A stretch of DNA of 64,000 bases. It comes from Lucifuga dentata (Eukaryota; Chordata; Actinopteri; Ophidiiformes; Bythitidae). The DNA lies in assembly GCA_014773175.1 (NCBI GenBank), contig VXCM01000270.1, forward strand, positions 62,001-126,000, read 5' to 3'. Both the position numbers and the translations under genes were made by a program. Within the stretch, counting starts at the first letter, position 1. The number at the start of each line of letters is the position of its first letter. The notes beneath the pieces are model-generated. The model was not told where the DNA came from, did not search any database, and saw only the letters and a program-made list of their open reading frames with translations. Positions 17,624-29,087 of the stretch are shown piece by piece.

Positions 17624-18339
17624 GATGGTTCTGAGGTGGTGACCAGAGAATCATGGATGACGGAGCTCCCTCCAGAACTACAGCACATTGGTTTGGGGGC
17701 TCGCACCTTCAAGAAGAGGTCGGGTCCAGAAAACAATGACCGCTCCATTTGGACTGATACACCTGCAGACAGGGAGCGCAAGGCCAGGGTATGAAAATCT
17801 GAAAGTGCTATTTATTGAAAATTTCTGTCCTAATACTTAGCATTAGCCATTTTTATTAATTATCATGTAGCCTATAATACTCCCTTGTCTGTTTTTTTTG
17901 GGGGGGGTTGGCCAATAGGAACGCCTTGAGGCAAAGAAGAAGGGTGAGACAGAGAAAGACTGTGTCCCACAAATGTCCCGTAAGGACGTGGATATAGCAA
18001 AGAAAGTATCAAAGTATAATGTAAGTGGAAACTCACACATTTACCTCCAGTACAATAACAGATTTTTTTCCAAAATAACATAACATAAAATACATTTCAC
18101 AATCCAAACTGTTTTGTCAGGAGTCCAAACGTGCTGAATCTCTGATGAGTTTGCACACAAAAAAGATGAAGGAAAAAGCAAAGGAGAAGGCTGACCAGCC
18201 AGTGGAAAGGAGACCGTTTGATCGGGACAATGACCTGCAGGTCAACCGCTTTGATGAAGCACAGAAGCAGCGGCTGCTGAAGAAATCTCAAGAACTGAAC
18301 ACACGGTTCTCCCACAGCAAGGACCGCATGTTTCTGTAA
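15569..18339 (+). CDS. gpalpp1: GPALPP motif-containing protein 1, complete
   Basis: A nuclear protein of poorly known function. Exons: 15569-15653, 15963-16092, 16669-16761, 16884-17142, 17624-17788, 17919-18020, 18121-18339, all in phase, giving 350 residues (human 340). The defining motif occurs repeatedly in the N-terminal half: IGPALPP, AGPALPPGYK, the variant FGPTLPPGFK, LGPALPPGFR, PGPALPPDYQ, then IGPMPAKGP. Between them are acidic Ser/Asp-rich linkers. The conserved C-terminal block includes RESWMTELPPEL, DRSIWTDTPADRERKA, PFDRDNDLQVNRFDEAQK and ends RMFL. The start is the first in-frame ATG ahead of the first motif. gtf2f2 follows in the same orientation, as in human 13q14. The stop codon lies inside a splice-donor-like sequence, and exon 5 follows a (TG)n acceptor tract. 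Confidence 0.94.
17581..17620 (+). repeat. (TG)n tract forming the gpalpp1 exon 5 acceptor region
   Basis: Twenty TG units run directly into CAG|GATGGT, the 3' splice site of gpalpp1 exon 5. The tract stands where a polypyrimidine tract would normally be. Confidence 0.9.
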
Positions 18340-19761
18340 GGAAAGTGACAAAATGTAAGAAACCTGTTGGAACTTTCAGGCCATCAGTTATGAGCTGTGA
18401 AATTTTCATACAGGGTTTGTACAGTATGGACTGGGTTTCTATGGATGCTGACGTGTTACACAAAACTACGTAGATTAGATATGTACATGATAGACATGTT
18501 CAAGACATGTCTGTCCAGTGGGAGATGTCAGTGACCATAATGCTTGCAGCAAATGTTCCAAACTGTTTCCAGTTACTGTAAAGGAACATTGTAGCCTGCA
18601 TTTTTTTTTTTTCAGGACAGAGTGTATAGCACTGATATTTCCACCTGGTATGTTTGAGTATTTCAGTAAATATACTGGTAAAAAATGATTTAATAATAGC
18701 TTTGTATTAATCATTTAGACAACAAAATGCCTCATAATTCATGATATTTCATACTCTCTCAATTTCACAATCTGTCTTTCCCAATCTCTCATGAGATTTA
18801 TAATGGCAGATGAGCGATATTACCATGCCCTACAAAATCAATTATTTACACAGAGGAATGTAATCACATGGACGAAATGAAAAGAAGACACTTCTAGATA
18901 ATAATGCTGACATGTTTAAATGTTTTGAAAAATGATCTCTATTTATTGCAAGGAGATTTAATCAAGAATTAGGAAGCCTGTCAGAGTTGAGCTTGTAATT
19001 CTCATTCTCATCAGCTTATTGTTTTGTTTTTTTTGTTTGTTTGTTTTTGTTTTTTTCAGGAATGAGCGAATTGGTGATCATTTAAAATAAAAAGTGAAAT
19101 AAATAAATCGAAGAATGAAATAAAATAAAAGAAGTTGTACAGAATGCTGTACAGTACACTGCATCCATCCCTGTGTAATCTACCATTTACTGCTTTTGTT
19201 TGCTATTTTTACAATTTTTAAAAAATTGATTAAAGCTTTTGTTTTTATATTTCTTGTCTCCATCCAATCTTCAGTCAAAAGATTATATTTGGAGAACTGA
19301 TGAGACCAAGTTAAAGTAACAAGGTTGAAGCTAGGACACCGTGGGTTGAACAAATGTTTCCAAATATAGGAAAACATCAAAATGGTTTATGTGATTGTGG
19401 TAATTCAGATCATACCCTGTTAGTATGTAGGAAATACAACAAAGAAAGAGCTTAGATGTTTCAGGCTATATCAGATTTAGGAGTTTCTTCCTTTTCTTTT
19501 AAAACTTTATTTGGTCATCTTGATAACCACTTCTTAATCGGAAAAGCAAGTATTTCGTTTTTGTATGATACAGGACTATATGAGCGTATTTAGGTATATA
19601 ACGTAATGACTCTCTCGTCCTGTGGATGGCAGTAATAAGCCTGGTAGCGTTTAATCTGCCATAATCTAACAAGAAAAGAAGAAGCACTAACTGCTGCTGC
19701 TTTGCGCATGTACATGTGTAGTGGTTCCATTGATAACCACATCTGAAACAATATTTCTAAA
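18340..19761. other. gpalpp1 3' UTR and gpalpp1-gtf2f2 spacer
   Basis: Contains gpalpp1 trailing sequence with several AATAAA hexamers near 19086-19120 and ATTAAA at 19229-19234. A candidate alternative last exon starts at 19060. The gtf2f2 promoter must lie toward 19.5-19.76 kb. No other gene is recognised. Confidence 0.55.
19060..19090 (+). CDS. Candidate alternative terminal exon of gpalpp1
   Basis: The gpalpp1 stop at 18337 reads CTGTAAGG, which is also a good 5' splice site (CT|GTAAGG). At 19059 a T-rich tract ends in CAG. Joining them keeps the Leu codon and adds nine residues (NERIGDHLK) before TAA at 19088-19090. Human GPALPP1 ends at MFL, so this would be an alternative form. There is no transcript evidence. 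Confidence 0.3.
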
Positions 19762-22700
19762 ATGTCCGAAAAAGGAGAAGTTGATCTTACTGGTGCCAAG
19801 CAGAACACAGGTGTATGGCTTGTAAAGGTGCGTAATGTAATTTTAATAACATTAGCATTAGTTTAGGATGCTGACGATCTGTCATTAATTGAACAGTCTA
19901 ACAGTAATGCTAATAGTAAACAGCTAGCTTAGCGTATTCTCGGCAGGAATGCAGATTTAGGCACAACTGTACATTTTATGATGAAGGAAAACGTTGAAAA
20001 GGTGTCTAAATCACTAACTGGTGTGACCAGATAAATACAAATTTAAAAATGCCAATTTGTTTGTGACAAATTCTATCACAAGTTCCCAGAGCTTAAAACA
20101 ATGTCTTGAAATGTCTTACCTTCTCTGAATCAGCTTTAAAAATTAAAGTGATCTACAGAGATGCCTTTGAAAAGCTGGAATGAGCAGATCGATGTTTGCC
20201 TACTTGATAAATGACTAAAATGACCAGTTTATTGAGTAATAGATAAATCGATTAGTTATTTCAGCATTAATAATCCACTTACACACACCGACATTGATTT
20301 GACATATAACCTCATCACAGAAATAACTTCCTACGAAAGAAACATTCACAGTTCAAATATGGATGTGGCAAAGAGCCTTTGTTGCCTATTAAAAATAAAA
20401 TAAAATAAGTACAGTAACGTTTCTTGATACAGGTTCCAAAGTATCTCTCTCAGCAATGGGCAAAAGCGAGCGGGAGAGGCGAGGTTGGGAAACTCAGAAT
20501 CTGCAAGTAGGTGAAACATGTTATTACAGTAGAAATCAGGCCTGTCAAATATTTGTGTCACAGACTTATATTATTTACACACAACAAGTACACAAATGGA
20601 AGGGTAAGGAAGAAATTGCTTTAATTACTGAATGTTATTACTTGCGTTTCACATTGCTGTCAACTAACAGAGTATTCTTGGCATTAAAGACATTTAGATC
20701 TTGCTCATTATTTGCATCTCATTACTTTCAGGAACCAAGGAAAAGCAGAGGTAAGTGAGGTGTGAGAGAGGTGCTATAAATCCTGGTGGTGGATGATTCA
20801 ACACATCTGTCATCAACTAATTAATATTTGGATAGTATTCATGAATTTGTTGGAACACAGTCATCTCTGATCTATGGTGTGAATATGTCTATGGTGTGAA
20901 ACTCCTGGTAAAACTGTTAAAGTTGGATGATGCTGCTCTTTACAGGTGTCTTTCACTTTGAATGAAGAGTTGACTGCAATTGAGGGGATAGAGGACAAAA
21001 CTGTGTGTGCACCTCGTGAGCACCCATTCACCATGCAGACAGTGGGAGGTCAGACATTGGCAGTCTTCACTGAGACTTCATCAGGTGAGCCTCTGTGTCC
21101 ATTTATTAGGAAAAATAAAAATCGACATGGGTCGGATCTCAGTGTGAATGCAAAATGTCTGTTCTGGATGCCTCTGCTGCAGGATGAAGCGCTCTAATAA
21201 CCCAGCAATCTATAAATTGAATTAGTCGTGCAATCTATTTGTAGAACAGCTTAGAGGTAAGTTCTCTGTATGATTAGGTGGTGGAGGAACTCAGCTTGCT
21301 ACCGTGTGCATCTTGTCTTCTTCACACAGTCTTTCCCTGCCCTGCTTGTTTGTGTGTTGTGAACTTTTAACATCTTTGCCCTGGAGTGTGAAGCTGTCCA
21401 CAATCCAGAAAGTTTGTGGATAAGTGAACACTTAATGGAAAGGGGAAGAAGTCTGTCTTATTGGATATATGTCGTCATCTTGTCTGGTTTGCTCATCTCT
21501 TAATACATACAAATTAATTTTTTTTTTATGATTTTTATTGTCTGTCAAACATTTATTTGCGGTTTGAACTTTTCAGCAATGCAGTGGATCTATGATCAGA
21601 CACAAAACTCCCAATACTCTGGATATTTTATGATTTAGAATTTAACACGGGCCTATATAAACACAAATCATTGCTTAATGTGGCATTTCTTCAATTTGTG
21701 CATGGGTTTGATTGCGTTTGCGTTTTTTGGGTCTTGTTTGCCTGTTGATGCTTTTTTTAAGTCATTTGTCAGGGTGCTGGTGAGCTTGCACTGCTGTTGC
21801 TTACAGCGAGACTTAACGTAGTGTGTGTGTATGTGTGTGTTACGGGCTGCACAATTGAAGTTGTATTTTTAAAATTTATTTAAACACCTAATATGGAACT
21901 ACTCCTGAAGTAAAATCAGAGGGGACCTGACCAAATGGCTGTTGCTGAAAACATCAGACATGTCAGCTCATAATAATGTATAAGAAATTATAAAATGCAG
22001 TCATTATATGGAAAAGTGAGACAGGTACTCAGTGCTACACTTGCCAGATTGTAGCTGGCCCACATCTTTTTTTTCATATCATGTAAGTTGTAGAGAAACG
22101 CCTTGTTTACAATTGAACTGGAGGAAATTCTTCAGTAATAAAATTATTTGCAAGGGATTTTTAGAATAAAAGTCAGTCTACATGTATAATAGTTCATATT
22201 ATAATTTCAGTGTTTGTGCAGCCCTTCAGTAGATGTGTATTTATGGCTGAAGGGAGTATCTATACTCACTTGTTGTGAGGGCACGCTTGCTTTGTGTGTG
22301 TGTGTGTGTGTGTGTGTGCACGCTTGTGTGCTCATAACAGATGTTGTAGATCAGATATTCAGAGCAGCTCTCTGTGTCATTCATCATTTTTGTCTGCGAC
22401 TAAACCATGGGTGTGGTTTTTATTGTTCGACCCCCTCCTTCCTCCGTCTTCCATTCCCTATGTTTTCATTTTTACCATCCCTCCCTCCCTTCCTGTAGGC
22501 CAGTCAGAGGAGAGATCTGATGGCAGCAGCTCAGGTTCGGGGGCGGGGGCAGGTCCAGGTGAGTCCTCTGTTTCTGTCGCCAGCGAATCACAGCGCTGCA
22601 TCACTGGAAATCTGACAGAATGAGGGGCATTTTATTTTGGCAATAAATGTTGGTATTGAACTAGTAGCCCATTTTCATGCCTTGGAAAATGCATGTCTTG

Positions 22701-25653
22701 GCAACAAAATCCTAGACCCATTGTGCATGTGTAGGGGTCTATTGTCCCCTGAAGCAGAACTAGAGCTCCATTAGAAAATGTGCACATTTCCATTGGGAGC
22801 TTTAGTGCTTAGTTTACTTAGTGCTTGTGGAGGATGGTAAAGGCTGACAGTAGATCCTGACAGCTGCAAGTGCAGATTGTTGGTGGTGACGGATGCAGCG
22901 TCATTGGTGTGGAAGACTTCCAGTTTTGACAAATTAAGAGAAGGAAGATGTAACTCTTCTATTGTTGCTTCCAGTGATGTGTTTGAAGAGGGGAGAGTTC
23001 TTCTTTTTTTTCTTTAAGGCATTTGAGTAAATACTCTTGACTGGTAGAACTGTTTGTGTGCTGGATTTTGTTTTCTCAGTCTGTCAGAGCGTCTGCTCTC
23101 TTGCTTCTCTCTTATACATTCAGCTGTACACCCCATCTCTACAGATGAAGTAAGCATGCACGGCAAACACACGGGAACACGTGGACCCGAGCAGTTCTCA
23201 CTGAAGGTTTGATTACTTCTCCTCTTCCTCAGATAAAATAGCCTTGGAGGGACTGGTGGTGCAGAGAGCAGAATGCAGACCTGCTGTCAGTGAAAAGTAC
23301 ATGAGGCTGAAGAGGTGAGCTCTTAGTCAAACTGTATGCACAAAGAAGTATGTACACCGCTCAAAAGTTTAGAATCACTAGTGATTTTCACATGGAATCA
23401 ATGTTTCCAGTAATGTAAAACTAGTTTTGTTTCATATGTANAGTGATTTTCACATGGAATCAATGTTTCCAGTAATGTAAAACTAGTTTTGTTTCATATG
23501 TATGTATGTATAAAATTATTCTACTGTCTGTTAATATTATGCACCTATGTAGGTTTAAAATAATTTGCAAGAAGCAAAAAGAGCAAAAAAAAAAAAAAAA
23601 AAANAAAAAAAAAAAAAAAAAAAATTAAAGACAATTAACCAGATATGGATTCATTTAGAGAGATTGCATGTGGTTCCAGAGATTATTAGGAAATTCTAGA
23701 TTATTCCCTTAATTCTGTAGAAACTGAATGCTTCATGTGTGCAAAGCAGCGATTAAATCTCACAATTGATACTTAGATGAGAAATCACAAAAATAGTGTT
23801 ATTATTTAAAGCTTTTTTCCCCCCAGATGTTTGAAACACTAAATAAACCACCTTAAAATATATTTTTTTTGTTTCATATAATTTTAAAAAACACTATTAT
23901 TGAATAAAATAGCAAGAACTACTTAAATGACAAGTGATTCTAAACTTTTNTAAAAAACACTATTATTGAATAAAATAGCAAGAACTACTTAAATGACAAG
24001 TGATTCTAAACTTTTATGAACCTGAATCATGTTCATGCCATTTATTAGATGTATAAATATTGAAGTCTACATTATTATCTAGTTACTAGATAATAATGTA
24101 GACTTGACATACTAGATTCTGTATGTCAATTTAATAAACTGTATGTAAAGGTCCTAATATTATTGTTTCATGTAAGTATGCATGGTAAAACTCTGGAATT
24201 TACAAATAAGTGTGTGTGTATATAGCATGTTTTGTTCATATAAGAATGTATTGTACTTTGTAATTCTGATTTTGATTTGACAGGTTACAAATTGAGGAGC
24301 TGTCTAAGCCTGTCAGATTGTCAAGACAGTTGGAAAAACCTGTCACCAATAACTACAGACCAGTGGCCAACCACGCTTACAATGTAAGAAATGACATCCC
24401 ACACAAGGACATATTATTTATAGGTCATATTTCATTAACCCACCCTGCTGTTATTTTTTCACATTCTTAAAATATAGCCTGGATAGTCAATACAGTCATG
24501 GCGTGTTTGCACCCAAAGCCTAAAGGACCACACAAATGTTTTAATGCATTTACTAGAATTCTTAATCTCAAAGCATTTGAAATTTTTGTTTTTTGATTTC
24601 CAGGAAAACACAATTTTCCTTTCTCATCACTATGATATAAAAATCAGTTTGCAGAGATTTGAAACTTGATTTGATTGGGATCGTGTGTCTGTACAGTAAG
24701 ATAGTTTGAACTGCACATTTACTTGAAAATTCTACACAGCACTAAGTCATTTTCACTGTATGATGATACCAGGCGTGGATTATTTATCTCAGTACGTGTT
24801 GATTTTCATGTTGAGATACATATTGATTATGGAAAGGAATGAAAACTACTGCAAGTCTGGCAGAAAGAACACATTAAACTCATAAACTATGGTTCGCTTT
24901 AGAAAATGATGGTGTGTTGTGTGATTTAACTGACCTGTGTGTGTTTACCTCTCGCTGCAGCTGGAGTACGAGAAGAAAAAGAAGGAGGAGGGCAAGAGAG
25001 CGAGAGGCGACAAGCAGCAAGTGTTGGACATGTTGTTTTCAGCCTTTGAGAAGCACCAGTATTACAACATCAAAGACCTGGTGGACATCACGAAACAGCC
25101 TGTGGTAAGGCTACAGGGCAAAAAGGAAAACATGAAAGTTCCCTTTCTACAGAAATACTCACAATGCATTCTGATTCAGGAGGAGCAGATGGGAATACTT
25201 AGTGGGGAAATATGCAGACAGTGAAACAATTCGATGCACAATAACACAATAAAACTTCATTTACTTCACCACTATTTACATCATTAAGGGGGACAAAATA
25301 CTAGAATTGTCTCACCATAATTCAGTCCAATAAAACACCATCGCAAAATACAGCTCCAGAAATGACCATAGGAATGAATCAACAAAAACGGATCAAAAGC
25401 GTCACAAAGGCAGGGCTGAACGACGTTGTTACAGTTGTACCTAAATGCATCGTGTGTGTTGCTTTGTGTTTCACACCACACAAGATCAGTGAATTTAATT
25501 TCTCACACATCCTTTTTCCTCTCTCAGAGTTACTTGAAGGAAATTTTGAAGGGCATTGGCATCTACAATGTGAAAGGAACACACAAGAACACCTGGGAGC
25601 TCAAGCCAGAGTACAGACATTACTCGGGAGAGGAAATTACGGCCGACGATTAG
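19762..25653 (+). CDS. gtf2f2: TFIIF subunit 2 (RAP30), complete
   Basis: RAP30 pairs with RAP74 to form TFIIF, which binds RNA polymerase II and helps recruit it to promoters. Exons: 19762-19827, 20433-20506, 20732-20750, 20946-21084, 22499-22558, 23233-23314, 24284-24383, 24961-25104, 25528-25653. All are in phase, giving 269 residues, or 249 (the human length) if exon 5 is skipped. Matching blocks: DLTGAKQNTGVWLVKVPKYL, SQQWAKASGRGEVGKLRI and REHPF..QTVGGQTL in the dimerisation domain; QRAECRPA..YMRLKRLQIEE in the linker; and the C-terminal winged helix with KQQVLDMLFSAFEKHQYYN, DLVDITKQP and HKNTWELKPEYRHY. Exon 3 is only 19 bases. gpalpp1 is just upstream on the same strand, as in human. 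Confidence 0.97.
22499..22558 (+). CDS. gtf2f2: Extra 60-base cassette exon of gtf2f2
   Basis: A pyrimidine-rich acceptor (TCCTGTAG) and a consensus donor (GTGAGT) bracket exactly 60 bases in phase 1-1. They encode a Ser/Gly/Ala-rich 20-residue insert between the dimerisation domain (ending TETSS) and DKIALEG. Human RAP30 goes straight from SSS to DKLSLEG. Because the exon is symmetric, skipping it keeps the frame. It may be an alternative exon or a lineage-specific one; splice-site false positives are possible. Confidence 0.6.
23355..24020. mobile_element. Non-autonomous Tc1/mariner-like element in a gtf2f2 intron
   Basis: The left end after TA reads CACCGCTCAAAAGTTTAGAA, and AAGTGATTCTAAACTTTT near the right end is its inverted counterpart, a common fish Tc1/mariner terminal pattern. 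No transposase is readable. The element includes two single-N duplications (N at 23441 and 23950) and a poly(A) run with an N, so its true length is shorter than shown. Confidence 0.6.
24063..24105. repeat. Perfect 20-bp palindrome with 3-base spacer
   Basis: Left arm 24063-24082, spacer TTA, right arm 24086-24105, with exact complementarity. AT-rich, in a gtf2f2 intron, just beyond the element above. Confidence 0.85.
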
Positions 25654-26327
25654 CTTCTGACAAGGCCGACACACCATCGCTCCACCTCCAGGGATTCGCT
25701 CCCTTACCAGGCCTTGGTTGGATCTTGGAATTTTAACCTGCTCTCCTTGCATCAGGTATCGAAGTGCAGTGGATGATGGGGTCAAATGAAGGCAGAGTTT
25801 TAAAGGGAGACATTGTGTGGAGTTTTTTGTATCTTCTCCAAGTACTTTGTAAGAGGCAAGGCACAGAGAAGAATTTAAGGTTTTATTCTGAAGGGGGCAT
25901 CATCTCTTCCTGATATGGTTTCTATGTAGCTCTGGTACACCTTCAAGGTAAAAGTCACCCACAATTGGAATTTTTTTTCTGTCCATCAGAGGCATAGGAA
26001 ATATTGTTTTAGGATATAAAACATAAGTTTATCACAGTAAGTTCTTAGTATTTAATCATTTTTAATGCTTTGGCACAGCAGTATATCAACAGGTAAAGGA
26101 ATTAACGAGGATATCACAACTGTGGCCATGTAATGGATCACATAGATCCCAAGGCAGATCCCTCTTCCCAAATGTGTCATGACCTTGCCATTTTACATTT
26201 TAGATCTGTTTTGTTCTTTTTTGATCTCACAGTTTAACAGACTCCTCCATCATCCCAGAATTTCTATATGAAGGATATGACCATCACTATAAAATTTTAA
26301 ATTGTTTTTCACTGGATTGATTTCTGC

Positions 26328-26333
26328 AATAAA
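26328..26333 (+). terminator. gtf2f2 polyadenylation signal
   Basis: AATAAA about 675 bases after the gtf2f2 stop codon, in TGCAATAAAGG context. The interval 25654-26345 is read as 3' UTR; it has no other gene. Confidence 0.6.
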
Positions 26334-26505
26334 GGTATTTTGATACAAACTTACTGTTGTAGTCCTCTTTTAACTAGGACAGCAACAAAACGCAAAACTT
26401 TGTAACAATGCACTGATAGAATGGAGAAAAACTATGACAATCAACCAATAGCAATTACTTTGCAGCATCCACAGGTTTCTTCTGTAGCTCCCCTTGTTGC
26501 AGTTT

Positions 26506-27003
26506 TTAAACCACACCAGTATTTTTGCATGGTAACTGCATACATACACCAACATTTGACAAAACAAAACTATATTTTACTTTCATATTATTTTGCCAAA
26601 TCTCCAAAGCTTTCAAGATCAAATGTTCAGAAGATATACTCACCTTAAAATTCAATGTTTGACCTGCTAACGTACTGTACGTCCAAATGGTTATTATATG
26701 CCCTTGCGGAGACATACATTTTCTTCCACGTGGCTCCATGTGGGACCGGTTACATTAACTTTGACAAAATATTTAAAATATGTCATTTGCTGTGATGGAT
26801 TATCTCAAGCACATTTCAAATCTCAAATTGATTTTAATAGCGTACTGGAATGAAATGAAACCCTTGGCAGTCTGGAAGGTAGGAAAAACTATTCTAATAT
26901 TTACTCCTCCAGTAGTATGTTATGGAATAGTTGGTGGTAATGTGTATGTGGATTGTATTTATTGGGCTCAAAGCATGTAAAAATCACCTGTACAGTCCTT
27001 TAT
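26506..27003. mobile_element. Non-autonomous inverted-repeat element, copy D
   Basis: Same family as copy A, same orientation: CACCTTAAAATTCAATGTTT, GCGGAGACATAC, TTGCTGTGATGG, GGCAGTCTGGAAGGTAGGAA, then the right end TATTTATTGGGCTCAAAGCATG and CAGTCCTTTA. The left end is degenerate (TTAAACCACACCAGTATTTT). About 500 bp. Confidence 0.65.
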
Positions 27004-27513
27004 CTTTCTGATAAATATGATCTGCTGGAATGAGTTCATCTTACATTGCTATATTAAATTTTATTCAGTCATTTTGAGCCATATTTAATTCATTGTACAT
27101 GCAAATTTTAGGCACACAAAACATCTTTTTGTGTCCCTAAAGTTTTACAGTAGGGAACACTTTATTTTTGCTTGTACATCAGAATTTCACAGCTCCATTA
27201 GCTACACGTATAATATGATGGCTCAGGAGCTGAAAATATTGCCTTGTCTGCATCCGTGCACGATTTCTACTTCCTCCAAATTAGTCAGTGCACCTTAGTC
27301 ACAAGTCAATGAAAAAGAGTTTTAATATTATAGAAGTTAAACTGTTACTCCAATTAAAAAAAAAAAAAAAAAAAANAAAAAAAAAAAAAAAAAAAACTGC
27401 TTCAGAGATTGAGCTAAATAGTGTTTATTGCTTTTGAGACATGAATTATGTTCAACAATGAGTACATCATGTAAGTTTTTCCCAAAATGGACAAATGTAC
27501 AAGACAAATGCTG

Positions 27514-28656
27514 TTACACAACATTTTCCCCATTTTCATTTTCAACATAATCTCCTTCCAACTCAACACACTTCTGCCAGCGATCCTTAAGGGATCTTAA
27601 CCCAGTTTCATAGAAGTCCTTCTGCTGGTGGTCCAAAAAACCCTCCAGAGCTGACAAGACATCATCATCTGAGGCTAAAGAAGCTCCAGCTAAAGCCTTT
27701 CTCATGTTTGGGAAGAGGTGAAAGTCTGAGGGAGCCAAATCTGGAGAAAAAGGTGGGTGCTGAACTAGTTCAAAGCCGCAATCATGTACAGCAGCCATGG
27801 CAGCATCTGATGAGTGTGCAATTGTGCTGTCCTGATGAAAAAGCACGCCTTTACTCAGCTTCCCACTTCGTTTTGTCTTCATGCTCTCTCCAAGTTTGCT
27901 CAGAAGTGCAGCATAATATACTCCATTAACTGCTTGGCCCTTTGGGAGATAATCTACCATTATGACACCCTCTGCATCCCAAATAATAGAAGCCATGACT
28001 TTTCCAGCTGATGTGACGCTTTTGGCCATCTTTGGCGGAGGAGATCCTGCATGTTTCCACTGTTTCAACTGCAGCTGGGAGTGATGCACCCATGTTTCAC
28101 CCATGGTCACAAACCGCTCCAGGAACTTATCTGGATCAGCTTCATATGTATCAAGATTTTTGCGGGACATGGTAAACCTGTCATATTTCTGATCAAGAGT
28201 CAAAAGCCTTGGAACCCAACAAGCTGAAACCTTATTCATTGCCAGATCCTCCGTGATAATGGCATGAACCCTCTCCTGGGAGATACCTGCTGTGCTGGCA
28301 ATATGTTGCTCAGTTAAATGACGGTCAGCCATCACCATGTCATTGATCTTTTGGATCATTTCTGGTGTTGCAGTGGCAGGCCCTCCAGGACAGGTGTCGT
28401 CTTCAACATTTTCCCTCCCATGCTGAAATTCTTCAAACAGTTTCTTTACAGTAGCATATGAAGGGGCATCCTTCCCCAGTGTTGCAGTCATATCTTCATG
28501 GATGGCTTTTGGTGATAAGCCTCTTTTATGTAAGTACATAATCACTGCACGTTCACCTCGCTGGTCCATCTTGTACAACTCAGATGCTTGGGTACTTCTG
28601 GAACTTAAGTTATAACTACTTAGCTCAAAGGAAATGTATCTGATGTGCAAAAACAT
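27514..28656 (-). CDS. Mariner-type transposase ORF, catalytic Asp altered
   Basis: A 380-codon open frame of Tc1/mariner transposase, mariner (DD34D) class. The family start is probably Met30 (28567-28569), beginning MDQRGERAVI. Residues 30-150 form the paired helix-turn-helix DNA-binding region. In the DDD catalytic domain the second Asp is HQD (Asp276) and the third is in PDLAPSD (Asp311), with 34 residues between them. The first, expected in a DE(T/K)W block, is replaced: the sequence reads VTMGETWVHH, with Gly186. HQDN is also HQDS. No terminal inverted repeats could be identified next to it. No stop or frameshift interrupts the ORF, so it is either a young dead copy or a retained host gene that lost cleavage activity. 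Confidence 0.85.
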   Translation of the reverse strand: MFLHIRYISFELSSYNLSSRSTQASELYKMDQRGERAVIMYLHKRGLSPKAIHEDMTATLGKDAPSYATVKKLFEEFQHGRENVEDDTCPGGPATATPEMIQKINDMVMADRHLTEQHIASTAGISQERVHAIITEDLAMNKVSACWVPRLLTLDQKYDRFTMSRKNLDTYEADPDKFLERFVTMGETWVHHSQLQLKQWKHAGSPPPKMAKSVTSAGKVMASIIWDAEGVIMVDYLPKGQAVNGVYYAALLSKLGESMKTKRSGKLSKGVLFHQDSTIAHSSDAAMAAVHDCGFELVQHPPFSPDLAPSDFHLFPNMRKALAGASLASDDDVLSALEGFLDHQQKDFYETGLRSLKDRWQKCVELEGDYVENENGENVV

Positions 28657-28985
28657 CTACAATAACTTGACACTTCCTGATGTGTAAAGTTCAGTCAACA
28701 CCAGTTCAGCATCTTGGCCTGTTACCTGCAAGAAGATACATAACACAAATGTCACAAATAATCCTGAAACAAACCTAACACATCATGTTGTATGCCCAAC
28801 AAGTAGTTAAAATGTCTTCCTCATTTCAATCTGGTCTGTGATGAAACAGAGCAGTCAGAAAGCGCAAGGAAGGCTCAGTTTAGCATCTCTATGCAAACCC
28901 AAAAGCCAAGGAAACTTGCTTCAGGTCTATCAGTGGATGCAAATTGATTTATATCCAGACCATAGAAAACGCTAGAAATGCTCAC

Positions 28986-29087
28986 CTGGAACGTGTCAAG
29001 TCTGGTCAGGACTAAGCAGAAAACTTAATGTTCAGCTGGTACAGAATCCTCTTCTCTCTGGTTTCTCCTTAAACTTGAACCTTCAGA
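28986..29087 (-). ncRNA. Candidate upstream exon of the mariner transcription unit
   Basis: On the minus strand a pyrimidine-rich TCCTTTTCAG acceptor and a CAG|GTGAGC donor define 102 bases. A matching acceptor (CTTCTTGCAG) opens the ORF-bearing exon at 28725. No long ORF spans it. Inference from splice signals only. Confidence 0.3.

Noticed and set aside
27340..28740. Terminal inverted repeats of the mariner element
   Set aside because: The only shared stretch found (GAGCTAA-TAGT near 27410 and 28622) is 11 of 12 bases and does not extend, so it is not called as a terminal repeat.
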